Below are positions 15,246-21,892 of a DNA stretch of 21,892 nucleotides, piece by piece (position 1 is the first letter of the stretch; each line of letters starts with the position of its first letter). The translations under genes were made by a program, and so were the position numbers. The notes under the pieces are model-generated. The model did not search any database, was not told the origin of the DNA, and saw nothing but the letters and a program-made list of their open reading frames with translations. The stretch covers positions 1 through 21,892 of the forward strand of contig JBDLIL010000009.1 in assembly GCA_039714855.1 (NCBI GenBank), read 5' to 3'. The stretch is from JBDLIL01 sp039714855. GTDB taxonomy: Bacteria > Patescibacteriota > Microgenomatia > UBA1400 > PJMF01.

Positions 15246-16929
15246 TTGCCTCTATAAGTTCTGTTTCTGTCATTGGTCTGTCCACTTGAAATTCTGGTTC
15301 TCCGTCCATGAAGTTAATGCTTTTTACTCTAACAAAATTTTTCGGCAACTCACAATTAAAATGCACTACATAGTAGTTGTTTGGGTTGTTGTCAGTGACG
15401 TCGTAAGGACAGGCAGCTTCACTGAAGGTGTAGTTAAATAGTTGCCACTCATCTGCTCCAGCTTCTATGGCTTTGTGAGCTAGGCGCTTTTGGTTTGCGG
15501 CATGAAATTTTTTGGGAGTAATTTTATTGTAAAGCAAAATAAAAATATAAGGTTCACCTTCTTTATTGGTAATAGTAATTCTTTCTTTATTTTTAATAGT
15601 ATTTAGAAAATCCACTAGATCCTTGTAGCCATATTGACGATACCACGGTTGATGTACTTGTTGGTGAACTCTATATTGATGCCAAGTTTTTAAAAAATTG
15701 AAAAGCATTAGGATCAGAAATCCAGAATTAATAAACCAGAATATCACTTTTTTATCTTTAACGACTTCAGTTTTTATAAACTTGAAGGTTTTTGTTAGCC
15801 CTTGGGCAATAAAAAATGCTATGGGTGGGAGCATGAACAGGGTTCTATATGTATGAGGTAATTCAGCGGTGGTCAGAGAAGCAGGTATGGGTGCCAAAGC
15901 TAACCATAGCAAAACAAATTTATCAAAGTTTTTCCAATTTTTGGCGCTGGCTCCTAAGCCAATAATAAAAAATGGCAAGAAAATAATTAGAAATTGCCCT
16001 GTTTCTGGAATAGTGACTCTGGGTGGTTGTGCTCCGCCTAAAAATAGAAATGACAAAGAAGTGTTGCTAACATAACTTTGAGTAAAGCTAGTAACCCAAG
16101 ATAATGGCTTATTATGAAATGCTCTACTTTCAATCAAGTTAGTTTTCACCAGGCCGCCATCCTCACGAATGGCTTCTTCACGCAGTAGCTTAGCGCCTTG
16201 ATCAGAAAAAATACTAATCTGTTTAAATCTATCACTGCTTTGAGTGAGAGATAGAAATATACCCAATATAAAAATTATGATTAAAATGATGTTAAATTTA
16301 CGAGTTGTTTTTATTTGTTTGAAAAATACAGCGGCTAATAAAATTATTGGCGCAATTAATCTGGCTGTGTGGTAGGTATAAAGACTTAAGATTAATAGTA
16401 TGACGCTAGTCCAGTGCCAACGTTTGTCTTTTTGCAACAGTGCCAGCAGCGACATCATTGCAAGTGTTAATGCTACTCCAGCCTCTATCGCTGTGCGAGA
16501 TATCTCTATATGCCATGGAGAAGTAACAACTACTAGAGCAGTTAATAGGCTTAGAGTTTTATTTTTACTTAATTTTGTAAATATAAAATATAAAATTATA
16601 GGTAAGAAACTACCAAATAAAGCAGCTGGAAGGCGAGCAGTCAGCACATTGACATCAAAGATTAAAATTCCTGGGATAGTTAAATAACTATAAATAGCGG
16701 CTTTATTATCATCAAAGCTTCTTAAGACTAGTGGTAATGTTTTGCCCCACTCATCTTTCCCTGTGGTAATTAGTGACCAGCCATTGTAAACCAGGGCTAC
16801 CTCATCGGCTGCCACTGCCTTAGGAATTTCTGTTAATTTATAAAATCTGCTTATCAGAGCAAGAATGAAGATTAAGGAAAGAAGGATAAGATGGGAGTTT
16901 TTTTTGAGTGCAGAGAAAGACAATTTCAT
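15223..16929 (-). CDS. GT39/ArnT-family (PMT_2) membrane glycosyltransferase
   Basis: A signal-anchor-like first helix is followed by PKAVAADEVALVYNGWSL, where the Asp-Glu pair marks the catalytic loop of dolichol/polyprenyl-phosphate mannosyltransferase-like GT39 enzymes. TARLPAALFGSFLPIILY, SPWHIEISRTAIEAGV and YHTARLIAPI are typical of the PMT_2 group. About a dozen hydrophobic segments and a C-terminal soluble region of about 140 residues follow. The ATG at 16927-16929 (complement) is preferred and leaves a 7-bp gap after the upstream gene; a TTG at 16957-16959 would add ten basic residues and overlap it by 23 bp. Cotranscribed with the upstream GT-C gene. Confidence 0.85.
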   Translation of the reverse strand: MKLSFSALKKNSHLILLSLIFILALISRFYKLTEIPKAVAADEVALVYNGWSLITTGKDEWGKTLPLVLRSFDDNKAAIYSYLTIPGILIFDVNVLTARLPAALFGSFLPIILYFIFTKLSKNKTLSLLTALVVVTSPWHIEISRTAIEAGVALTLAMMSLLALLQKDKRWHWTSVILLILSLYTYHTARLIAPIILLAAVFFKQIKTTRKFNIILIIIFILGIFLSLTQSSDRFKQISIFSDQGAKLLREEAIREDGGLVKTNLIESRAFHNKPLSWVTSFTQSYVSNTSLSFLFLGGAQPPRVTIPETGQFLIIFLPFFIIGLGASAKNWKNFDKFVLLWLALAPIPASLTTAELPHTYRTLFMLPPIAFFIAQGLTKTFKFIKTEVVKDKKVIFWFINSGFLILMLFNFLKTWHQYRVHQQVHQPWYRQYGYKDLVDFLNTIKNKERITITNKEGEPYIFILLYNKITPKKFHAANQKRLAHKAIEAGADEWQLFNYTFSEAACPYDVTDNNPNNYYVVHFNCELPKNFVRVKSINFMDGEPEFQVDRPMTETELIEATNAIPAS

Positions 16930-16936
16930 ATCCAAT

Positions 16937-18463
16937 CTAATTTCTTTTTCTTTTTTCAAGTTTTATTTTGCCAATTCTTGCGCTATTTACCAATTGGGTA
17001 TTTTTGGACACTCTTTTATACCAGTTGTCTTGCAAGCTTTGTTGCAGAGCTGGTTCTATAATTAAATATACTATACCAGAACATTTTCTACTTGCTTGTT
17101 GGTATTTATAGGCATGTGGCACATAGCTATTGGATCCTAATGGGTCCGCTGCGTATTTGCAGGGTAGGTAATTATATTTTTTTCTTCCTCGCCACCAAAA
17201 GAGATATTGATAAGGATAATCTTTCACTGATGGTAGATAGCTATAAACTTCGAAACTTTTATTTTGGTTTTCAGCATAGATCCAATCTATAGCAGCTAGT
17301 TCACTGTTTAGCATGCTTTGGTCATCGTGTTCTGATTCTAAAGCAACAATTCTTTGCATTAAGCCAATTATTTGGACGAAGAGCAAAAGGCTAAAAAGAG
17401 CAGTGGCGATTTTATGCGGCAGGTTGAGTGTTATGAGGCAGAAAGTGAGTAGGAATAAAGTGGGCAAACCCAGCAAATGCCAATCATTTAAGCCTGTAGA
17501 TAGAGAAAACCATATCCAGCTAAAAAGAGTAAGAGTGCTAGTTAGTATGATTAATTTTTTTACAAAATCATTTTTGTTTAACTTTAGTTTCAAATAGCTT
17601 GCAGTGCTAATAATAGCAAAACTAAGGCCTAGTAATGTATGGCTAGGGACGAGGGTTTTACCGATTAATTCTAAGTGTATTTTGCCGACAGATAAAAATT
17701 GATTTAGCTCATTGCCGCTAGCAATCTGCAGACCAGTTTCGTGATTTTGGAAAGCATTTATTCCAGATTTGAGTTGCGAAAAATCAGTTTGCAGCTCTGA
17801 AATTAAGTGAGGGATAAAGGGCAATCCCAAAAAGATCAGGCCAAATACAAAATATTCCCAATCTAATTTCTTTTTATAAACTAAGTAGATTCCATAAATT
17901 ACTGTTGTTAGCGCTAGTGGTAATAGCGATGCTATTTGTGCATGGATTACCATGCCGGCAGCAAAATTGGCCAGCAAAAAATATAAATTATTTTTGTTTA
18001 CTTTTATTAAAGCTAAAATACTTATTAAAGTTAGTATGGGTAATAGAAATGGATTAAAAGCATATATGCTAGCTTCAAAGAAACTAGGAGAAATTATTAC
18101 TAATAAGGCAACTAATGGAGATCTGTTTTCTCCAAAAGTTTTTCTTAAAACAAAGGCTAAGCCAGCAATAGTTGCTAGTTGTGTGATTATTAACAATATT
18201 GGTCCGGCAGCAGGATGACCGCCACTGAGTAAGAATCCGATACTTAGAAAGTAAAACCAGAGTGGCCCGGTGAAAATTCCTTTTATGCTGGCGTGTGGAC
18301 CCAGTAAGGTGTGATGTCCGTGCAAAATATCACGTACGTATACAGCATCGCGCCCTTGATCCATGGTGAAATAAAAATAATTGTTGCGAATTGCAAAGAG
18401 TCTGACACCCAAGCCAAGAAGTAAAATTAGAAATAAAAATATTTTGAATTTGTGTTCACGCAT
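16937..18463 (-). CDS. GT-C/GT39-like membrane glycosyltransferase (paralogue)
   Basis: The 508-residue protein has an N-terminal helix followed by FTMDQGRDAVYVRDILHG and GPHASIKGIFTGPLWFYFLS, then about ten more hydrophobic segments and a C-terminal soluble tail. It resembles the protein of 13683-15245 more than that of 15223-16929, in the DxGRDA loop, the length and the last lysine-rich strand (IGKIKLEKRKRN against FGTMKLELR). The role is probably transfer of a sugar from a lipid carrier at the outer face of the membrane; acceptor unknown. ATG at 18461-18463 (complement). It is the first gene of a minus-strand pair and lies back to back with the tRNA-Ser locus. Confidence 0.8.
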   Translation of the reverse strand: MREHKFKIFLFLILLLGLGVRLFAIRNNYFYFTMDQGRDAVYVRDILHGHHTLLGPHASIKGIFTGPLWFYFLSIGFLLSGGHPAAGPILLIITQLATIAGLAFVLRKTFGENRSPLVALLVIISPSFFEASIYAFNPFLLPILTLISILALIKVNKNNLYFLLANFAAGMVIHAQIASLLPLALTTVIYGIYLVYKKKLDWEYFVFGLIFLGLPFIPHLISELQTDFSQLKSGINAFQNHETGLQIASGNELNQFLSVGKIHLELIGKTLVPSHTLLGLSFAIISTASYLKLKLNKNDFVKKLIILTSTLTLFSWIWFSLSTGLNDWHLLGLPTLFLLTFCLITLNLPHKIATALFSLLLFVQIIGLMQRIVALESEHDDQSMLNSELAAIDWIYAENQNKSFEVYSYLPSVKDYPYQYLFWWRGRKKYNYLPCKYAADPLGSNSYVPHAYKYQQASRKCSGIVYLIIEPALQQSLQDNWYKRVSKNTQLVNSARIGKIKLEKRKRN

Positions 18464-18503
18464 TTAGAAAAATTATAAATCTAAGTAGATTTACATAGTA
18501 GTA

Positions 18504-18531
18504 CTGACGTATAGCAAAAGAATGATAAAAT
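18504..18531 (+). promoter_or_regulatory. Candidate promoter for the tRNA-Ser locus
   Basis: CTGACG (18504-18509), 16 bp, then TAAAAT (18526-18531), ten bases before the tRNA-Ser 5' fragment. It probably served the original tRNA before the duplication; the intact copy would then be made from a longer precursor. A 16-bp inverted repeat AAATCTAAGTAGATTT lies upstream at 18477-18492. Confidence 0.35.
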
Positions 18532-18540
18532 AATACTCCC

Positions 18541-18606
18541 GGAGGTGTCGCATCCTCCTTCGTCCCGCTGTGGCGGGACTTCGGATGGACGCAGTAGCGG
18601 TCAATT
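18541..18606 (+). pseudogene. Interrupted 5' fragment of tRNA-Ser
   Basis: GGAGGTGTCGCAT (18541-18553) and AGCGGTCAATT (18596-18606) are exactly the first 24 bases of the intact tRNA-Ser 82 bp downstream, but separated by a 42-bp insert that carries a GC-rich hairpin. The copy stops after the D-arm region, so it cannot make a tRNA. The flanking AATACT before each copy shows it is a tandem duplication. Confidence 0.8.
18551..18587. repeat. Palindromic repeat inserted in the tRNA-Ser fragment
   Basis: CATCC pairs with GGATG at the outside, and GTCCCGC (18562-18568) with GCGGGAC (18573-18579) at the centre. The insert sits between two halves of the duplicated tRNA sequence, and CGCA occurs at both of its ends, a possible short target duplication. 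Confidence 0.75.
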
Positions 18607-18622
18607 TAAAAATTTAATACTT

Positions 18623-18705
18623 GGAGGTGTCGCATAGCGGTCAATTGCACCGGTCTTGAAAACCGGAGGCGCAAGCCTTCAGAGGTTCGAATCCTCTCAC
18701 CTCCG
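18623..18705 (+). tRNA. tRNA-Ser (anticodon TGA)
   Basis: A class II cloverleaf: acceptor GGAGGTG with CACCTCC, anticodon stem CCGGT/ACCGG with loop CTTGAAA (anticodon TGA), a long variable arm around AGGCGCAAGCCT, T arm AGAGG-TTCGAAT-CCTCT, and discriminator G. A full CCA is not encoded (GCAA follows), unlike tRNA-Val in this window. The long variable arm and the G discriminator support serine. Confidence 0.95.
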
Positions 18706-18856
18706 CAAGTATTGAAAAGTTCTGTTAGACCTATCCCTTGCCTCTAAATAAGCTGATGGTGCTTGCTAAATTTCCTTGATTTAAGCATTTTTCATTCTAA
18801 CAGCCTGTAGCCTCAATGTTTTTATGTTATAAGCACATACAATTATCCGAACTACT

Positions 18857-19750
18857 ATGAATAAAAAAATATTTGATAAAATTTATGACCCAGAAAAGTT
18901 GCTAGAAGTTATAGCAAAGTACAGAAGTCTCGATTTAAAAAACATATCATTGGATGAAGTGGAAAAATTATTTAGTTCTTTTTTCTCTCAATTCAATTTG
19001 ATCACAGTCAATTTGGGATGCAAAATTTTTAGGGTTAGAAAAATTAAAGAAGGTAAAAATCATTCACTGAAAAATGACTTATGGTTTCCTCCACCAGTTG
19101 CGGTAAAAAAAATGAATAGATTAAATGATGTTGGTGAATCTATATTTTATGCAGCTTTGGATCCCATAACCGCCATTAAAGAGAATCACTTATTGCCAGA
19201 TGATGATTTCTCACTTTCAGTCTACGACTTAAAACCAAATGAGCCTGTGGTTCAGTCAACAATAAACATCATGATTCCCCCTCATCCACAAAGTTTTTGG
19301 TCGAAATCACAAAAAATCCACTCTAAAATTTTAAGTGATTTTTTATTTACTGAATTCACAAGGCCAGTTTCTGAGGGAGCAGAATACCAGTACAAAGCCT
19401 CATGTGTCATTAGTAAGTTGCTATTAGAAATTCCTTACAAAGACAGCTTTCTTTATCCCTCAACAACTGACTATTCGAAAATTAATTTTGCTATAGAGCC
19501 AAATTCTGCAGAAAAAAGATTGGAGCTAAGGCAAGTCCTGAAATGCAAACTTCATGGCTATTCAGAGAATAACAATCCAATTATCACTGTTGCAGAAGAA
19601 TCTATACCTAAAAATAACTCCAACTTGTTAGAGTATTGCCTATTTAATCCCAACGCAAAGGAATTTGAATTAAAATGCGATGGCTTTTTTAAAGGAATCG
19701 ACACTACTCAATTTATAAAAGATGGCATCGATAGATTTGTAAAAAAATAG
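18857..19750 (+). CDS. RES-domain protein (toxin-like NAD+-degrading family)
   Basis: Residues 55-235 match the RES fold: IFRVRK with the conserved Arg, LWFPPPVAVKKMNRLNDVGESIFYAA and DPITAIKE with Glu109, and FLYPSTTDYSKINFAIEP with Ser202. These supply the Arg, Glu and Ser of the family name. Characterised RES toxins break down NAD+ and are held in check by an Xre-type antitoxin with a DUF2384 domain. No such antitoxin gene lies next to it on either strand, and at 297 residues it is longer than typical toxin members, with an extra N-terminal helical region of about 50 residues and an extra C-terminal 65. It may be an orphan, a defence effector, or a non-toxic relative. It starts 151 bp after tRNA-Ser. 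Confidence 0.82.
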   Translation: MNKKIFDKIYDPEKLLEVIAKYRSLDLKNISLDEVEKLFSSFFSQFNLITVNLGCKIFRVRKIKEGKNHSLKNDLWFPPPVAVKKMNRLNDVGESIFYAALDPITAIKENHLLPDDDFSLSVYDLKPNEPVVQSTINIMIPPHPQSFWSKSQKIHSKILSDFLFTEFTRPVSEGAEYQYKASCVISKLLLEIPYKDSFLYPSTTDYSKINFAIEPNSAEKRLELRQVLKCKLHGYSENNNPIITVAEESIPKNNSNLLEYCLFNPNAKEFELKCDGFFKGIDTTQFIKDGIDRFVKK

Positions 19751-19837
19751 ACTGATAATTAATTTAATATCAATTGATTTTTTTACTAAAATAAACTTTG
19801 CCTTAATTATCTCTAACATCTTCTTTCGATTATCAGT
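19751..19837. repeat. Perfect 9-bp inverted repeat ACTGATAAT / ATTATCAGT
   Basis: The arms are at 19751-19759 and 19829-19837, starting right after the RES stop codon. The spacing of 69 bp is too long for an ordinary terminator. It could bound a small insertion or be chance in AT-rich DNA. Confidence 0.35.
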
Positions 19838-19851
19838 GCTATTAAATTGGT

Positions 19852-19884
19852 AAAAAATTCCCCCCTGTTTTCAGCAAGGGGGAA
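19852..19884 (-). terminator. Rho-independent terminator of the 19910-20362 gene
   Basis: On the minus strand TTCCCCC and GGGGGAA (19878-19884 and 19858-19864 on the plus strand) form a strong stem, followed by a run of six T residues. It ends the minus-strand gene 26 bp after its stop codon. It is the only textbook terminator in the window. Confidence 0.85.
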
Positions 19885-19909
19885 TGCACATTGGTGCGAC
19901 AAAAATCGT

Positions 19910-20362
19910 TTACTCAACGGGCTTCCAGTTAGCCAGACCGTCGTAGACAATAATTGTCGCCATTCCGTCGGACACCGACTCCACTTTAAAAAGCGGCATA
20001 CGATGGTCAGTGATGAAACTCCTATCTTGTGTTTGCGCGTATCCGATGAAAACCTTACCAGTGTCTTCCTTGGATAATTCAATCTCGAAGACAACAGCTC
20101 CGAATTCGGGAATGATTAAGGCAGGATACTCCCACTTACCCAGCTCCCGTTGTACCTGTCCCTTTTCAGTGGGTACAGGAAAAACATACAAAGCAGCAGA
20201 ATCATCAATAGACAGGTCTGTTTTTGTGACACTCTTGAATACCAGCTTCCAGTCGTCACCCTCTACTTCTTTACTACTATTGTCTTGGGTTAAAATTAGG
20301 GCTGCAACCAGCAAACCTATTAGCACCCCAATGGTAAGTAGTATCATCAGTCTTCTTGACAT
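19910..20362 (-). CDS. Membrane-anchored protein of unknown function, probably acquired
   Basis: I do not recognise the family. With the ATG at 20360-20362 (complement), preceded by AAGGAAG about eight bases away, the product is 150 residues: a basic start, one hydrophobic segment (MILLTIGVLIGLLVAALIL) and an outer domain rich in beta-strand patterns, ending KVESVSDGMATIIVYDGLANWKPVE. An ATG at 20498-20500 would add 46 residues before the helix and is less likely. The gene has its own ribosome-binding site and a strong terminator. Its G+C and codon choice are clearly higher than those of its neighbours, a sign of transfer. It looks like a small extracytoplasmic lipid- or membrane-tethered protein; no function is proposed. 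Confidence 0.65.
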   Translation of the reverse strand: MSRRLMILLTIGVLIGLLVAALILTQDNSSKEVEGDDWKLVFKSVTKTDLSIDDSAALYVFPVPTEKGQVQRELGKWEYPALIIPEFGAVVFEIELSKEDTGKVFIGYAQTQDRSFITDHRMPLFKVESVSDGMATIIVYDGLANWKPVE

Positions 20363-20606
20363 CGTCTTTACTTCCTTGTGTTTTATGTGGACAGAATCGT
20401 ACCGAAAAACTAATGCTCCTCCTTTCTGCCACAGCGTTTGTGGCATAAAGATTACTTTAGATTGGGTCGCTGCCAATGTGCAGGCAACTTTTTGACCCAT
20501 AGTATTATCTCATAATTGATATATTTTGATGCTTTTTAGGACAAAATTACTAGATGCTTACAACCACAAAGTAAAAAACTAACTTTATTGTGTACAATGA
20601 TGCTAA

Positions 20607-20936
20607 ATGAGCTTAGTATCGCTAACTAACTCCAGCCTATATATCTCCATGCAACTTAAAATGGCTAGAAGCCAGAATGATGTAAAGATAATTCACGACC
20701 ATCTTAGAAGAGCATTGGATCAGCTAGAATCAATTCAGGGAAATTTAGTGAATATGCTTGACAATTCAAATGAGCCAGAGGGTCGGCAATGGAGTAGAAT
20801 TATTGAAAAAGAATTGTCCAGGCAGAGGCAGATTAATAAGCATGAAAATAAAATACTAAGCTTTGGCTTTTGGAGAGGCCTGTCAGTTAAAACTAGAGAT
20901 TTATTGACTAAGAATCTTTATCGGGTTTTTTCTTGA
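20607..20936 (+). CDS. N-terminal part of a frameshift-split protein (helical region)
   Basis: The frame encodes 109 residues, mostly charged and helical (HDHLRRALDQLESIQGN, IIEKELSRQRQINKHENKI), and closes at a TGA (20934-20936). In the last 30 bases the +1 frame opens at 20908 and carries a zinc ribbon that has no start codon of its own, so the two frames most likely once made, or still make, one protein of about 240 residues joined near VF|LEESEG. The upstream TACAAT at 20593-20598 lies only 8 bases from the ATG, so the message may be nearly leaderless. I do not recognise a family for this part alone. Confidence 0.55.
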   Translation: MSLVSLTNSSLYISMQLKMARSQNDVKIIHDHLRRALDQLESIQGNLVNMLDNSNEPEGRQWSRIIEKELSRQRQINKHENKILSFGFWRGLSVKTRDLLTKNLYRVFS

Positions 20937-21330
20937 AGAAAGTGAGGGTCCATATGGCTGTGGAATATGCGATGAACATCGTTATGGAAATGAGATTTGG
21001 TGGAGCTTAGATGGTCTTAGATGTGCAGATTGCCATAGCAATATCATTGAAAGTAAGATTAGCGTGAAAGGCCGCAAATATGATGACGATAAAAATTGGT
21101 TCTCAAATTGGCAAGTAAAATCCAATTATGGAGTACATCCAGCAACACGAGGTAAGCTTCGCAGAGAAGGATTGCTCATGGGGCGTGATTTTAAAAATAA
21201 AAAAGGGCAAGTTTACTGTACTATCTATTTAGTCAAAGAGAACAAAGAATTTTTGAAAAAGTATCCAAAAAAGGAATTTAAAATTAAAGCGACCATTATG
21301 AGTTCTGATGGGAAGGAAATTGGATTATAG
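20908..21330 (+). CDS. C-terminal part of a frameshift-split protein: zinc ribbon plus HTH-like domain
   Basis: This is the open stretch after an in-frame TGA at 20905. It contains CGIC (20959-20970) and, 17 residues later, CADC (21022-21033), a C-x2-C/C-x2-C zinc ribbon. NYGVHPATRGKLRREGLL, a helix-turn-helix-like segment, and VYCTIYLVKENKEFLKKYPKK follow. No ATG, GTG or TTG lies in frame before the zinc ribbon; the only conventional start, GTG at 21064, would remove it. The layout suggests a DNA- or RNA-binding protein. Joined by a +1 shift at GTT TTT TCT TGA it continues the preceding frame. It may be a recent pseudogene, a sequencing indel in the T6 run, or programmed frameshifting. Confidence 0.6.
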   Translation, partial: LRIFIGFFLEESEGPYGCGICDEHRYGNEIWWSLDGLRCADCHSNIIESKISVKGRKYDDDKNWFSNWQVKSNYGVHPATRGKLRREGLLMGRDFKNKKGQVYCTIYLVKENKEFLKKYPKKEFKIKATIMSSDGKEIGL

Positions 21331-21343
21331 ATAGATTGTCTAG

Positions 21344-21760
21344 CTATATAGTGATACTCAATTCAGTTAATGCGTTTTTGTATACTCCTGTTGTTTGTAT
21401 AATTTGTTGGGCAATTTTACCAGCTTTTTCTTCGTCCAACCCAATTTTACTCAATTCATCTCCAAGATCACTAACATTGACCTTATGAAGGTCTATCACA
21501 TTTTCTGTCTCAAGGTTTTTCTTAATAATGTCCTGTTTCAAATCAATTGTATCTCTATCTGCTTTTGTGATTCCATCTAGTAATAATGATATGTCCAACT
21601 TTTCCATAATTTTTCTTATCTTAACTTTTAATCGTTTATCAATTTCGATTCTGCCTGCACTGGATTTTTCTAAAATCTGACTACCAATAGACTCATCTCT
21701 CGATACAGTACCAAGTCCAACATAGTCACCATCCACAAACCCAATGTTGGTTGGATTCAT
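21344..21760 (-). CDS. Helical protein of unknown function
   Basis: I do not recognise this 138-residue protein. It is polar and strongly helical in pattern, without a membrane segment or cysteines. Residues 40-60 (RIEIDKRLKVKIRKIMEKLD) are basic and amphipathic; the C-terminal DLGDELSKIGLDEEKAGKIA suggests a small helical bundle. The start at 21758-21760 (complement) has no Shine-Dalgarno, but a perfect TATAAT (complement of 21782-21787) lies 21 bases upstream with no good -35 box. It is convergent with the zinc-ribbon gene (13-bp gap) and divergent from the gene at 21860. Confidence 0.6.
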   Translation of the reverse strand: MNPTNIGFVDGDYVGLGTVSRDESIGSQILEKSSAGRIEIDKRLKVKIRKIMEKLDISLLLDGITKADRDTIDLKQDIIKKNLETENVIDLHKVNVSDLGDELSKIGLDEEKAGKIAQQIIQTTGVYKNALTELSITI

Positions 21761-21814
21761 ATTTGTTTCAGTAAGGAGAAAATTATATTTTAAATTGACC
21801 CGCTCCCGATATAG

Positions 21815-21842
21815 TTGACACTAATTGTAATACAATTAGCTA
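21815..21842 (+). promoter_or_regulatory. Promoter with a 19-bp palindromic operator
   Basis: A perfect -35 box TTGACA (21815-21820) is followed directly by CTAATTGTAATACAATTAG (21821-21839), two 9-bp arms around a single A. A weak -10 (TAGCTA, 21837-21842) follows with a 16-bp spacer, so the palindrome fills the spacer between the boxes. A repressor dimer bound there would block transcription of the gene at 21860, and perhaps of the divergent gene. Confidence 0.6.
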
Positions 21843-21859
21843 ACTAGAAAGGGGTTAAA

Positions 21860-21892
21860 ATGGCGGGAATCTCCAAAGAAATCAGGGCAGAA
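21860..21892 (+). CDS. Start of a gene running off the window
   Basis: An ATG with AAAGGGG just upstream opens a frame MAGISKEIRAE that is still open at the last base. The strong ribosome-binding site and the regulated promoter make it a real gene. Eleven residues are too few to identify it; the pattern is compatible with the N-terminus of a transposase or HTH protein, which is a guess. Confidence 0.6.
   Translation, partial: MAGISKEIRAE

Noticed and set aside
20010..20495. Long plus-strand open frame opposite the 19910-20362 gene
   Set aside because: The minus-strand frame has a ribosome-binding site, a signal-anchor helix and a strong terminator; the plus-strand frame has none and a low-complexity Ser/Thr-rich translation.
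1..21892. CRISPR array or replication origin
   Set aside because: No regularly spaced repeats, and no DnaA-box cluster noticed.

Overview
The window is an AT-rich (by eye about one-third G+C), densely packed bacterial chromosome segment using the standard bacterial code; TGA closes comF and the GT4 gene, so it is not a TGA=Gly lineage. Short intergenic gaps, overlapping stop/start pairs, few Shine-Dalgarno sequences, a row of membrane glycosyltransferases, a tmRNA with a long tag, and many short GC-rich palindromic repeats together suggest a Candidate Phyla Radiation (Patescibacteria) organism, perhaps Microgenomates-like. That placement is an inference from style, not from a marker-gene tree.

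Layout. 1-3.6 kb: 3' part of ftsK, an EamA transporter, then on the minus strand an acyltransferase-3 membrane protein and a GIY-YIG protein. 3.6-9.8 kb, all minus strand: a Schlafen/AlbA_2 ATP-binding regulator, the tmRNA gene ssrA with its promoter in the end of comF, comF, tRNA-Val(CAC), a tRNA-dihydrouridine synthase, and a secreted LamG-like/Pro-Thr-linker/C39-peptidase protein. 9.9-18.5 kb: a surface-glycan block (GT4, GT2, three GT-C/GT39-type membrane proteins) around an operon of membrane-anchored cytochrome b5 and a divergent enolase. 18.5-21.9 kb: an accessory-looking end with tRNA-Ser(TGA), a broken tandem copy of its 5' part, an orphan RES-domain toxin-like gene, a membrane-anchored protein of higher G+C, a zinc-ribbon protein split by an apparent +1 frameshift, an unknown helical protein, and a palindromic operator before a gene that runs off the window.

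How it fits together. The glycosyltransferases and acyltransferase probably build or decorate a cell-surface polymer. The secreted C39 protein is exported to the same surface. ssrA, tRNA-Val and dus form a translation-related cluster.

The most striking signal is a set of small palindromic repeats of at least four sequence types. They lie between genes and also inside coding sequences, where they are translated in frame: twice in comF, once each in dus and the GT4 gene, and at the start of the GT2 gene. One more splits the tRNA-Ser fragment. The dus and GT4 copies align without gaps over about 56 bp yet are read in opposite orientations. This resembles the Rickettsia palindromic elements in behaviour.
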